This document shows positions 42,366-50,211 of a DNA stretch of 64,000 bases, in pieces. Source of the stretch: Variovorax sp. OV700 (GTDB lineage Bacteria; Pseudomonadota; Gammaproteobacteria; Burkholderiales; Burkholderiaceae_C); contig NZ_FNDR01000008.1 in NCBI RefSeq assembly GCF_900099805.1, forward strand, positions 1-64,000, given 5' to 3'. The notes under the pieces were generated by a model. The model saw nothing but the letters and a program-made list of their open reading frames with translations, made no database searches and was not told the origin of the DNA. Position 1 is the first letter of the stretch; the number at the start of each line of letters is the position of its first letter. The translations under genes were made by a program, and so were the position numbers.

Positions 42366-43974
42366 TCAGCGCCTTTCGTCCACCCAGTCCACCCAGTCCA
42401 CCCAGTCCACCGCATGGGTCTCGAGATATCGGCTGACGGTGGTACCGATGGTCGGAAAGAACGTCGCATCCCCAAGCCGCTCGAAAAGCCCGAAGCGCTT
42501 CAGCTTGTCCTTCACGGGGTCCTTCATCTCGGCAAAGCACAACTGAATGCCGGCCGCGTGCAGGGTTTCGATCAACTCGGCCAGCATGTCGGCGGAGGTC
42601 ACGTCGACGCTGGTGATCGGTTCCGCCGCAACGACCAGCCAACGCACCGGCGTAGGCGACGAAACCACGGCGTCGAGCACGCGGTCGTGGAACAGTTCGG
42701 CGTTGGCGAAGAACAGCGGCGCATCCCAGCGAAACAGCACGAGGCCCGGGATAAGGCGCGCGTCGGGATAGCGCGTGATGTCGTGGTAGCCCTTGACGCC
42801 GTCGGCGCGTCCCAGAACAGCGGAATACGGGCGCCATGCATCCCACAGGAGTTCGATGACCGCAATCACGATGGCCAGGCCGATGCCTTCAACCGCGCCC
42901 AGCACGGCTACGCCGGCGGTACAGGCGATCGACAGCCAAAATTCCCAGCGCTGGATGCGATAGATTCTTCGCAGGTCGGCGACCTCGATCAGGCCGATGG
43001 CCGATGCACTCACCACCGCGGCCAACGCGCTGGTGGGCAGGTTTTTCAGCAGATCCGGCACCACCACCAGCAGCAGGGCAACAGCCAGCGCGCCGATGAT
43101 TCCGGTCAGCTGAGTCTTGGCGCCTGCGGCCTCGGCCACGGGGGTGCGTGACGAACTGCTGCTGACAGCAAAGCCCTGAAAAAGTCCGGCCGCCAGGTTG
43201 ACGGCGCCGAGCGCCACCATCTCCTGGTTCGGGTCGACATAGCTGCGGGTCCGCGCCGCATAGACACGAGAAAGCACGCTGGTGTCGGCGAACGATACGA
43301 GAGCGACGGCACAACCGCCGATCAGGACGGGGACGATGTCGGCGGTGGTGATCCACGGAATGGCGAACGCAGGCAGACCTTGCGGGACCTCGCCAAGGAC
43401 CGACACCCCGGCGCGTGCCCTCGATCGAAAAGCCGAAAAGCTTGGGCAGTTGGCTGATCAATACCGTCAGCGCGATGCCGTTCATGTAGCCGTAGCGAAT
43501 CGGCTTGGAGAGAAGCTCGGTGACGAAGCCCAGGCGCGCGATTCCGGCAAGGATGCACACCGCGCCCGACACGATCGCCATCATGCCCGCAAGGGCGACC
43601 GCGCGATGCGGGTCCCCGCCAGACAATGGAAGGACGACGGCCAGAATGACGGCGGCCAACGAAGAATCCGGGCCCAGCACCAGAATCCGGCTGGGGCCGA
43701 ACACGGCGTACGCGAGCAACGCAACGATGGTTGCGTAGAGGCCAGAGATGCCGGGTACGCCCGACGCCTCCGCGTAGGCGATGCCGACGGGCACCAGCAT
43801 CGTGGTCAGCACCAGTCCTGCAACGATGTCGTGCCGCAGCCAGGCCACCTGGTACTCGCGCAGCGTGCGCAGCCCCGGGAGCCAGCGGCTCCACCCGGTT
43901 TGATCGGCGGCCTTCGTCCGGCGCGCAATACGGCCCGGTTCCGTTGGGGGGGACGAAGGATCCGTATTGCTCAT
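42366..43974 (-). pseudogene. SulP-family anion transporter, broken by an internal deletion
   Basis: The N-terminal part (MSNTDPSSPP to GFSIEG, 186 residues, 43974 to about 43415) has SulP helices with SGVPGISGLYATIVA and FGPSRILVLGPDSS. At about 43415 the frame is lost; the rest of the transporter and a STAS domain continue in another frame from SVLGEVPQGLP to the stop at 42366. Intact SulP proteins have roughly 50-60 residues between these two points, so a segment seems to have been lost and the join is out of frame. The C-terminal piece alone could be made only from a new start. Substrate (sulfate, bicarbonate or other) unknown. Confidence 0.75.
42378..42411. repeat. Nine-base tandem repeat near the SulP C-terminus
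   Basis: GTCCACCCA is repeated 3.8 times in a row. In the SulP frame it encodes a repeated Asp-Trp-Val at the very end of the protein. Unit length is a multiple of three, so copy changes would keep the frame. Confidence 0.85.
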
Positions 43975-44115
43975 AAGCCGCTGCCGCTTGGTGGAGCGTG
44001 CAGATGCGCGCAAGGAAAGACAAGAGGAAAGATCCGGGTGCTGCCGGCCCCTCTGCTTCGACGTATCCGCCAGACGGACAGGCTCTTGATGACGACTTCG
44101 ATTGCGTTGAAAATA

Positions 44116-44138
44116 ATGGTGTAAATCATTTACACCAT
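44116..44138. promoter_or_regulatory. Perfect palindrome upstream of the histone-like gene
   Basis: ATGGTGTAAAT and its exact complement ATTTACACCAT flank a single C, an 11+1+11 palindrome ending 17 bases before the histone-like start. The length and symmetry fit a dimeric repressor site rather than a terminator, as no T-run follows. I cannot name the protein that binds it. Confidence 0.6.
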
Positions 44139-44155
44139 AATCGAAGAAATCCTCA

Positions 44156-44947
44156 ATGACTGACTTTGGCATGACCAACAACGAAATGACTTCTGAGCCC
44201 AGCAACGCAACCGACCCGACAGTGACCGCCTCGGCGGTCCAGCCTCCGGCAGAGTCGACAACGCCTGCCGCACCGCAGCTGCCGTCGAACCCGCCAACCG
44301 CAAAGCCGGTTGCACGCAAGAGGCCGGCGGCCAAGAAGGCGCCGGTGCGCGAACCCAAAGCAGCTGCGACGAAGAAGGCCACCGCCAAGAAGGTCTCGCC
44401 TCGGACCACGCCGGCAAAACCGGTGGTTACGAAGTCCTCGGCAAAAAAGGCCGTGGTGACCAAGAAAGCCGCAGTCACCAAGAAGGCAACGCCCACCAAA
44501 GCCGGCGCCAAGACCACCGCTGCACCCAAAAAGTTGACGCCAGTGAACAAGGCATCAGTGAAGAAATCAGCGAAGAAGACAGTTGCAAAGAAGACGGGGC
44601 CGCTGAAGACCAAGACGGTGAAGGCCGTGGTCGCGCCGCCTCAGGTCACCCGGCCTGCTGCTCCCCGCACGGAACTGGCGACGTCTTTCCAGGCCACTTC
44701 CTCCGAGTCCGTCCGCGACGCGGCCAAGACCAAAAGCAAGCTCGTGCGAGACAGCTTCACGATGCCCCAGCCGGACTTCGGTCTGATTGCCGTCCTCAAG
44801 GATCGCGCGCTAGGTTTCAAACGCCCTGCCAAGAAGAGCGAGTTGCTGCGAGCCGGGCTGCACGCGCTTCAACAACTCACCGACACCCAGCTGCGCGGTG
44901 CGCTGGATTCGCTGGCGCCGCTGAAGGCTGGGCGCCCGAAGAAGTAG
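44156..44947 (+). CDS. Histone H1-like Lys/Ala-rich nucleoid protein
   Basis: A 263-residue, strongly basic protein. Residues about 50-165 are low-complexity Ala/Lys/Pro/Thr repeats (KKA, AKK, TKKA), like eukaryotic H1 tails and bacterial AlgP/AlgR3. The C-terminal 70 residues form a conserved module (KLVRDSFTMPQPDFGLIAVLKDRAL...KKSELLRAGLHAL...GRPKK) seen in Comamonadaceae histone-like proteins; it ends with an AT-hook-like GRPKK. Expected to coat DNA non-specifically. A perfect palindrome lies just ahead. The opposite strand stays open for a long way here because of codon bias. Confidence 0.82.
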   Translation: MTDFGMTNNEMTSEPSNATDPTVTASAVQPPAESTTPAAPQLPSNPPTAKPVARKRPAAKKAPVREPKAAATKKATAKKVSPRTTPAKPVVTKSSAKKAVVTKKAAVTKKATPTKAGAKTTAAPKKLTPVNKASVKKSAKKTVAKKTGPLKTKTVKAVVAPPQVTRPAAPRTELATSFQATSSESVRDAAKTKSKLVRDSFTMPQPDFGLIAVLKDRALGFKRPAKKSELLRAGLHALQQLTDTQLRGALDSLAPLKAGRPKK

Positions 44948-45042
44948 GCCAACCGAAGGCCGCGCGGCGTTCCTCGCGGCATCGGCGATGCCTGTGACAG
45001 GAGGGCCTGGGAAAAGCGGATACGTGGGTGGACAATGCTTTC

Positions 45043-45966
45043 ATGGCGCAGAAAAGACTCCCCGCTTTCCAGCCCCTGACCGGCATCTATGAGCCGTCGG
45101 CGATCCAGCGGTTGCCGGATGGGCGCTTTCTTGTGGTCGAGGACGAAAAGGGCCATCCCTTCAGTCTGGTCGTGCTCGGCGCCGACGGAAGTGTCGACAG
45201 CACCGAACTCATCGCCGGGCTGTTTCAAATATTCAGCGACTTCTGGAAACTGGATGATCTCGAAGGACTCGCCTTGGACCGCGTAGGCTTCGTCTACGCG
45301 ATCACGTCGCATTCTCGAGACGACGAAGGCAACGAAAAGAAGTCACGTGAACGACTGGTCCGGTTCCGCATCGAGGGGAATCGCGTCGAAGACCCCAAAG
45401 TCATCGACGGACTGAAGCGCGCCCTGATGGCGAAGCATCCTGAACTGGCTTCGGCGGCCCAGATCCGCGATGTCAAAACCGGCGGCGGGCTCAATATCGA
45501 AGCGTTGGAGATCAGCCCGGACCAGCAACGGCTGCTGATCGGCTTTCGCAGCCCGTTGCGCAATGGCCGCGCGATCATCGCCAGCGTCGAAAACCCGCAA
45601 GGCCTCTTCGAGGCGGATGAGGTCCCCCGGGTGGCGGCTGATCTCGATGAGCTGGATCTGGACGGCCACGGAATTCGTGGGTTGTCTTACGTCCCCGCCA
45701 TCGGCGAGTACCTTGTCATCAGCGGGCCGGTTTCGCGCGAGCCGGGCCAGTTCGCCCTCTGGCGCTGGAATGGTCGGCAAGGTGGCGCAACGCGTCGAGT
45801 CACGGTTCCAGGTCTTCAAGGCCTGGAGCGCGCAGAAGGGGTGAGCCCGGCCGTCATCGACGGGGTCGACCGAATCATCATCGTCAGCGACGACGGGAGC
45901 CGGAAGGCAGAACGATCCGCGAAGTATGTTCTGCTGGACCTCGATCAGCTGCAAACCGCGTCTTGA
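45043..45966 (+). CDS. DUF3616 protein
   Basis: A 307-residue protein with the DUF3616 pattern: GIYEPSAIQRLPDGRFLVVEDE, DDLEGLALDRVGFVYAITSHSRDDEGNEK, GGLNIEALEISPDQQRLLIGFRSPLRNGRAI, then repeated strand-turn units suggesting a beta-propeller. No signal peptide, so probably cytoplasmic. Function unknown. A GTG at 45028 could add five residues; I prefer the ATG. Confidence 0.75.
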   Translation: MAQKRLPAFQPLTGIYEPSAIQRLPDGRFLVVEDEKGHPFSLVVLGADGSVDSTELIAGLFQIFSDFWKLDDLEGLALDRVGFVYAITSHSRDDEGNEKKSRERLVRFRIEGNRVEDPKVIDGLKRALMAKHPELASAAQIRDVKTGGGLNIEALEISPDQQRLLIGFRSPLRNGRAIIASVENPQGLFEADEVPRVAADLDELDLDGHGIRGLSYVPAIGEYLVISGPVSREPGQFALWRWNGRQGGATRRVTVPGLQGLERAEGVSPAVIDGVDRIIIVSDDGSRKAERSAKYVLLDLDQLQTAS

Positions 45967-46011
45967 ATCGGCCAGCCAAGGAAGCTTGCTCCCCGATGTC
46001 CGCGATCGTCT

Positions 46012-46230
46012 CTACAACAAGCCTCTGTCCTGGCTCACGCGCGCCAGGCGCGTTGCCCGGTCGGAAAACAAGGGCGCGTTGGAATAGCGCAGGGTTCCGC
46101 GTGCGCGGGATTCGTCGAGCTTCAGTTGCTGCACCGCGTCACGAAGCTGTAGAACATCGGCATCGTCTGCTCCGTACCAGGCCTGCATTCGCACGAGAAG
46201 GTGCTGCAGGCGAGCTTGATCCTTGCTCAT
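46012..46230 (-). CDS. Small protein, unrecognised
   Basis: A 72-residue product (MSKDQARLQHLLVRM...) that looks largely helical and charged. No family recognised. It is convergent with the DUF3616 gene and divergent from the phosphatase-like gene. It is kept because it fills an otherwise empty stretch and has a sensible start; its coding status is only moderately supported. Confidence 0.4.
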   Translation of the reverse strand: MSKDQARLQHLLVRMQAWYGADDADVLQLRDAVQQLKLDESRARGTLRYSNAPLFSDRATRLARVSQDRGLL

Positions 46231-46301
46231 CGCATCGTCCTTGTAAGAAGGAAGCCGTCGGGCAGATTGAACTATCACCTCTGCACTAAGCTCCACTCTA
46301 T

Positions 46302-46802
46302 ATGTCAACAGTGGGCAAGGTCCGGGTCATTTTTGTTTCGAAACGCAACTCGCTTCGAAGCGTTCTTGCACAGGCCTGTCTCGAACATATCGGTGGTGAG
46401 CGCTTTGCAGCCCTGTCGTGCGGCTCTCCAAAACACCTTGCCAGCGAAATTCATCCAGCCGCGCTCGGCGCACTGGCGAGCGCCCGGATGCGGCCGCCTC
46501 TCGGAATCCCGACAAGTTGGGAGAAGTTGAAGGAACAGGGTGCCGCAAGAGCCACCTTCATCATCACGCTCGACGACAAGACCTTCGAGGAACAGCCGGC
46601 ATGGCCGGGGCAACCGGATACCGCACTTTGGTCGATGCCGGACGTTGCCGCCTTGGGAGATCCAGAAAAGACGACCTACGGCGCGATCCAAGCGCTCTAC
46701 GCTTTGCGTCGAAGACTCGATTTGTTCGTCAACCTGCCACTGGCCAAAGGCGACCGGGTGTCTCTCCGAGCCGATGTCCGGGATCTGGGAACCATGAGAT
46801 AG
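46302..46802 (+). CDS. Low-molecular-weight phosphatase/ArsC-like protein without catalytic Cys
   Basis: A 166-residue protein with the fold pattern of LMW-PTP-type arsenate reductases: VIFVSKRNSLRS at the start, SCGSPKHLASEIHPAALGALA, FIITLDDKTFEEQPAWPGQP, and RRRLDLFVNLPL at the end. The P-loop normally reads VxFVCxxNxxRS; here the Cys is Ser13, while Asn16, Arg19 and Ser20 remain. The later DxA acid motif is also altered (MPDVAAL). It should therefore be unable to act as a phosphatase or reductase by the usual mechanism, and may be a binding or regulatory protein. No Shine-Dalgarno is obvious. Confidence 0.72.
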   Translation: MSTVGKVRVIFVSKRNSLRSVLAQACLEHIGGERFAALSCGSPKHLASEIHPAALGALASARMRPPLGIPTSWEKLKEQGAARATFIITLDDKTFEEQPAWPGQPDTALWSMPDVAALGDPEKTTYGAIQALYALRRRLDLFVNLPLAKGDRVSLRADVRDLGTMR

Positions 46803-46814
46803 GGCGGCCGGCCC

Positions 46815-47126
46815 TCAGCCCCACGCCGCAAGGTTCTGCAACGCATCGTTGGGACGTCCGACAATGTCGACGCCGGTGATGCCGGTTCCGCCCGGCAAGA
46901 GGTTGACATCGCAGATGACCTCCCAGGCATGGCTTTCGGTGCGCCGTGCAAGGCACACTTCCTCGCCGGCGGCCAGGAGCTCGGCGCACTCGGCAACGCT
47001 GATTCGCTGCGCCGTGCCAAGGGCGAACTCTGTCGAACCGAACTCCTTCTCCACAACCGGGTGAATGGCGACGAGTTCGATTTTTTCGTCTTTGAAGTGG
47101 ACAGCGGTAATCGCATGCTGGGACAT
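46815..47126 (-). CDS. Small protein, unrecognised
   Basis: A 103-residue product starting MSQHAITAVHFKDEKIELV, with beta-like segments and GTGITGVDIVGRPNDAL near the end. No family recognised. It converges with the phosphatase-like gene, with 12 bases between stops. The frame is open further upstream, but MSQHAITA is the first natural start. Confidence 0.5.
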   Translation of the reverse strand: MSQHAITAVHFKDEKIELVAIHPVVEKEFGSTEFALGTAQRISVAECAELLAAGEEVCLARRTESHAWEVICDVNLLPGGTGITGVDIVGRPNDALQNLAAWG

Positions 47127-47247
47127 CTTCAGCCTCCATTTGTGGAGAGCCCCGACATAGATGCGGCGGCTGCCGGCACCCGTGGGCTCGATCATCGACT
47201 GTACGCCTGCTCCCGCTTGCCCGCACTCGGCAGATGAACCCACTCAC

Positions 47248-47517
47248 TCAGGAGGTGGGCTGGTCATCGCCAGTGAGCAGCAACTTCGTTTTGATGCCGT
47301 AAAGCGCAAGCATGCCCAGCACGTGCCCGATGGCGACGCCCGGTTCACCCGATTCGATTCGCGCAACCGTCTGGACATGCACACCCAGTCGGGCGGCCGC
47401 TGCGGCCTGGCCCTCACCGGCATTGGTGCGAGCCAACTTGGCCGCAGCACCCATGTGCTTGATCGCCTGAAGGGCGCCGCTGTCGATGTCCGCCGAGATG
47501 CGTTTGCCTTGGGCCAT
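47248..47517 (-). CDS. Small XRE-family helix-turn-helix protein
   Basis: An 89-residue protein whose middle part is a Cro/C1-type helix-turn-helix (AKLARTNAGEGQAAAAARLGVHVQTVARIESGEPGVAIGHVLGMLALYG), like HipB antitoxins. No toxin gene lies on either side, so it is an orphan regulator as far as can be seen. I start it at MAQGKRIS. It is divergent from the GIY-YIG gene with a 29-base gap. Confidence 0.75.
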   Translation of the reverse strand: MAQGKRISADIDSGALQAIKHMGAAAKLARTNAGEGQAAAAARLGVHVQTVARIESGEPGVAIGHVLGMLALYGIKTKLLLTGDDQPTS

Positions 47518-47546
47518 GGGAATATTGTCGCTGCACAATCCGAGCC

Positions 47547-47825
47547 ATGCCTCGAACCTTGCCCGACACCGGGCCCGTGCCTTACTGGCTCTACCTCCTG
47601 GAATGCGAAGGCGGCGTGTACTACACGGGGATCGCGATCGACGTGGAGCAGCGCTTCTTTCAGCATGTCTTCGGACTGGGCGCCAAATTCACGCGCGCGC
47701 GTCCTCCGTTGCGTGTGCTCGCAGCCCGCGCATACCCCGACAAGGGGGCTGCGCTGCGGGCGGAAATCAGCGTCAAGGCACTGCCTCGCTCGCGGAAGCT
47801 CGCCTTCTTCGAAGCCCTGGCGTGA
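47547..47825 (+). CDS. GIY-YIG endonuclease-like protein (UPF0213/YhbQ)
   Basis: A 92-residue protein consisting of a single GIY-YIG domain: WLYLLECEGGVYYTGIAIDVEQRFFQH, with the catalytic Arg in the VEQRF segment, and LRAEISVKALPRSRKLAF. The conserved Glu appears as RAEISVK. YhbQ-type proteins act on damaged or branched DNA in some studies, but the role is poorly known. Confidence 0.82.
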   Translation: MPRTLPDTGPVPYWLYLLECEGGVYYTGIAIDVEQRFFQHVFGLGAKFTRARPPLRVLAARAYPDKGAALRAEISVKALPRSRKLAFFEALA

Positions 47826-47951
47826 CGCGCCGGATTCGAGTCCTGCCGCCCCTCTGCATCCAGAGAAATACGCGATTGACCGACTGCGCTTTCGCCTGAA
47901 ATTCGCTAGGCTTTGCTGGCGAGCGATCCCATCGAGCGCGGAGACAACGCG

Positions 47952-49193
47952 ATGAGCCAGGGCGCATCTCTTCGTCTGCATGTGCCGGAGCCCACCGGCC
48001 GGCCGGGGCACGAGACCGATTTTTCCTACCTCCACCTGTCGCGTGCCGGCGAGGTGCGAAAGCCTCCGATCGACGCGTTGCCAGCCGACACCGGCGACCT
48101 GGCCTACACGCTGGTGCGCGTGCTCGACGACGAGGGCCGCGCCGTTGGCCCGTGGGTGCCGGAGGCCGATCCTGAACTGCTGCGCCGAGGCCTCCGCGCG
48201 ATGATGAAGACGCGCGCCTTCGATGCCCGCATGCTGATCGCGCAGCGGCAGAAGAAGATCTCGTTCTACATCCAGTGCCTCGGCGAGGAGGCCATCGCGA
48301 CCGGCCACGCGCTCGCGCTGCAGCAGGGCGACATGTGCTTTCCCACCTACCGCCAGCAGGGCCTGCTGCTGGCGCGCGAAGACGTGACGATGGTGGAGAT
48401 GATCTGCGAGCTGATGTCCAACGAGCGCGACCCACTCAAGGGGCGGCAGTTGCCGGTGTGCTATTCGATGAAGCGGGCCGGCTTCTTCTCGGTCTCGGGC
48501 AACCTGGCCACGCAGTTCATCCAGGCGGTGGGCTGGGGCATGGCTTCGGCGATCAAGGGCGACACGCGCATCGCCTCGGGCTGGATCGGCGACGGCGCCA
48601 CGGCCGAGTCCGACTTCCACACTGCGTTGACTTTCGCCCACGTGTACCGCGCGCCGGTGATCCTCAACGTGGTCAACAACCAGTGGGCGATCTCGACCTT
48701 TCAAGCCATTGCGGGCGGCGAGGCCACCACCTTCGCGGCGCGCGGCGTGGGGTGCGGCATTGCCTCGCTGCGCGTCGACGGCAACGACTTCCTTGCCGTG
48801 CTGGCCGCCTCGCGCTGGGCCGCGCAGCGCGCGCGCAGCAACCTCGGGCCCACGCTGATCGAATGGGTGACCTACCGCGCCGGCGCCCATTCGACCTCGG
48901 ACGATCCCTCGCGCTACCGGCCGGCCGACGACTGGGCGCACTTTCCGCTGGGCGATCCGATCCCTCGCCTGGCGCAGCACCTGACGGCGATCGGCGCGTG
49001 GTCGCAGCAGGAGCACGAACAGACGCGGGCAGATCTGGAGGCGCAGGTGAACGCCGCGCTGAAGGAGGCCGAGCGCTTCGGCTCCATGGCCGACGGCCAC
49101 GTTGCCGGCGCCGCGACCATGTTCGAGGACGTCTACAAGGACATGCCCGAACACTTGAAGCGGCAGCGCGAACAGCTGTCGTCGGAGGGATGA
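47952..49193 (+). CDS. bkdA1: Branched-chain 2-oxoacid dehydrogenase E1 alpha
   Basis: Thiamine-diphosphate-dependent E1 component, 413 residues, close in length to Pseudomonas BkdA1. The ThDP motif GDGATAESDFH...NVVNNQWAIS is near residues 215-250, and the phosphorylation-loop region AHSTSDDPSRYR is near 315. The N-terminal 70 residues are typical of the bacterial branched-chain enzyme rather than pyruvate dehydrogenase. It heads a tight operon with E1 beta (four bases downstream) and E2. It would decarboxylate the 2-oxoacids of Val, Leu and Ile. Confidence 0.88.
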   Translation: MSQGASLRLHVPEPTGRPGHETDFSYLHLSRAGEVRKPPIDALPADTGDLAYTLVRVLDDEGRAVGPWVPEADPELLRRGLRAMMKTRAFDARMLIAQRQKKISFYIQCLGEEAIATGHALALQQGDMCFPTYRQQGLLLAREDVTMVEMICELMSNERDPLKGRQLPVCYSMKRAGFFSVSGNLATQFIQAVGWGMASAIKGDTRIASGWIGDGATAESDFHTALTFAHVYRAPVILNVVNNQWAISTFQAIAGGEATTFAARGVGCGIASLRVDGNDFLAVLAASRWAAQRARSNLGPTLIEWVTYRAGAHSTSDDPSRYRPADDWAHFPLGDPIPRLAQHLTAIGAWSQQEHEQTRADLEAQVNAALKEAERFGSMADGHVAGAATMFEDVYKDMPEHLKRQREQLSSEG

Positions 49194-49197
49194 CGGC

Positions 49198-50211
49198 ATG
49201 GCCTCGATGACCATGATCCAGGCTCTGCGCTCCGCCATGGACGTGATGCTCGAGCGCGACGACAACGTGATCATCTACGGCCAGGACGTGGGCTACTTCG
49301 GCGGCGTGTTCCGCTGCACCGAAGGCCTGCAGGCCAAGTACGGGCGCTCGCGCGTGTTCGATGCGCCCATCAACGAGGGCGGCATCGTCGGCTCGGCCAT
49401 CGGCATGGGCGCCTACGGCTTGCGTCCGGTGGTGGAGGTGCAGTTTGCCGACTACGTCTATCCGGCCTATGACCAGATCGTGTCCGAGGCGGCGCGCCTG
49501 CGCTATCGCTCGGCGGGCGATTTCACCGCGCCGATCACCATTCGCATGCCCTGCGGTGGCGGCATCTATGGCGGGCAGACGCACAGCCAGAGCCCCGAGG
49601 TGCTGTTCACGCACGTCTGCGGGCTGCGCACGGTGATGCCCTCCAATCCGCGCGATGCCAAGGGCCTCTTGATCGCCTCGATCGAGAACGACGACCCTGT
49701 CATCTTTCTGGAGCCCAAGCGGCTGTACAACGGCCCCTTCGACGGCCACCACGACCGGCCGCTGGTGTCCTGGTCGGCCCACCCGCTGGGCGAGGTGCCC
49801 GAGGGCTACTACACGGTGCCGCTCGAATCGGCCACCGTGTTCCGCCCCGGCGCCGACCTGACGGTGATCAGCTACGGCACGATGGTGTTCGTCTCGGAAG
49901 CGGCCGCGCAAGAGACCGGCATCGATGCCGAGATCATCGACCTGCGCAGCCTGTGGCCGCTGGACCTGGAGACGCTCGTCGCCTCGGTGAAGAAGACCGG
50001 CCGCTGCGTGATCGTGCACGAGGCCACGCGCACCAGCGGCTTCGGCGCCGAGCTGGCGGCGCTGGTGCAGGAACACTGCTTCCACTACCTGGAGGCGCCC
50101 ATCGGGCGCGTGGCCGGATGGGACACGCCCTATCCGCATGCGCAGGAGTGGGCCTACTTTCCGGGCCCGGCACGCGTTGGCGCTGCATTCCGGCGCGCCA
50201 TGGAGAACTGA
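49198..50211 (+). CDS. bkdA2: Branched-chain 2-oxoacid dehydrogenase E1 beta
   Basis: A 337-residue E1 beta subunit: MTMIQALRSAMDVMLERDDNVIIYGQDVGYFGG at the start, TEGLQAKYGRSRVFDAPINEGGIVG, PCGGGIYGGQTHSQSPE, and a transketolase C-terminal domain (LRSLWPLDLETLVASVKKTGRCVIVHEA). It pairs with the alpha subunit to bind ThDP. Its stop is followed directly by the E2 start with no spacer. Confidence 0.9.
   Translation: MASMTMIQALRSAMDVMLERDDNVIIYGQDVGYFGGVFRCTEGLQAKYGRSRVFDAPINEGGIVGSAIGMGAYGLRPVVEVQFADYVYPAYDQIVSEAARLRYRSAGDFTAPITIRMPCGGGIYGGQTHSQSPEVLFTHVCGLRTVMPSNPRDAKGLLIASIENDDPVIFLEPKRLYNGPFDGHHDRPLVSWSAHPLGEVPEGYYTVPLESATVFRPGADLTVISYGTMVFVSEAAAQETGIDAEIIDLRSLWPLDLETLVASVKKTGRCVIVHEATRTSGFGAELAALVQEHCFHYLEAPIGRVAGWDTPYPHAQEWAYFPGPARVGAAFRRAMEN

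Noticed and set aside
42889..44613. 574-codon open frame read as one protein
   Set aside because: Its ends are shadow sequence (opposite the histone-like gene) and its last part is the out-of-frame half of the SulP gene; only the middle, 43974 to about 43415, is real.
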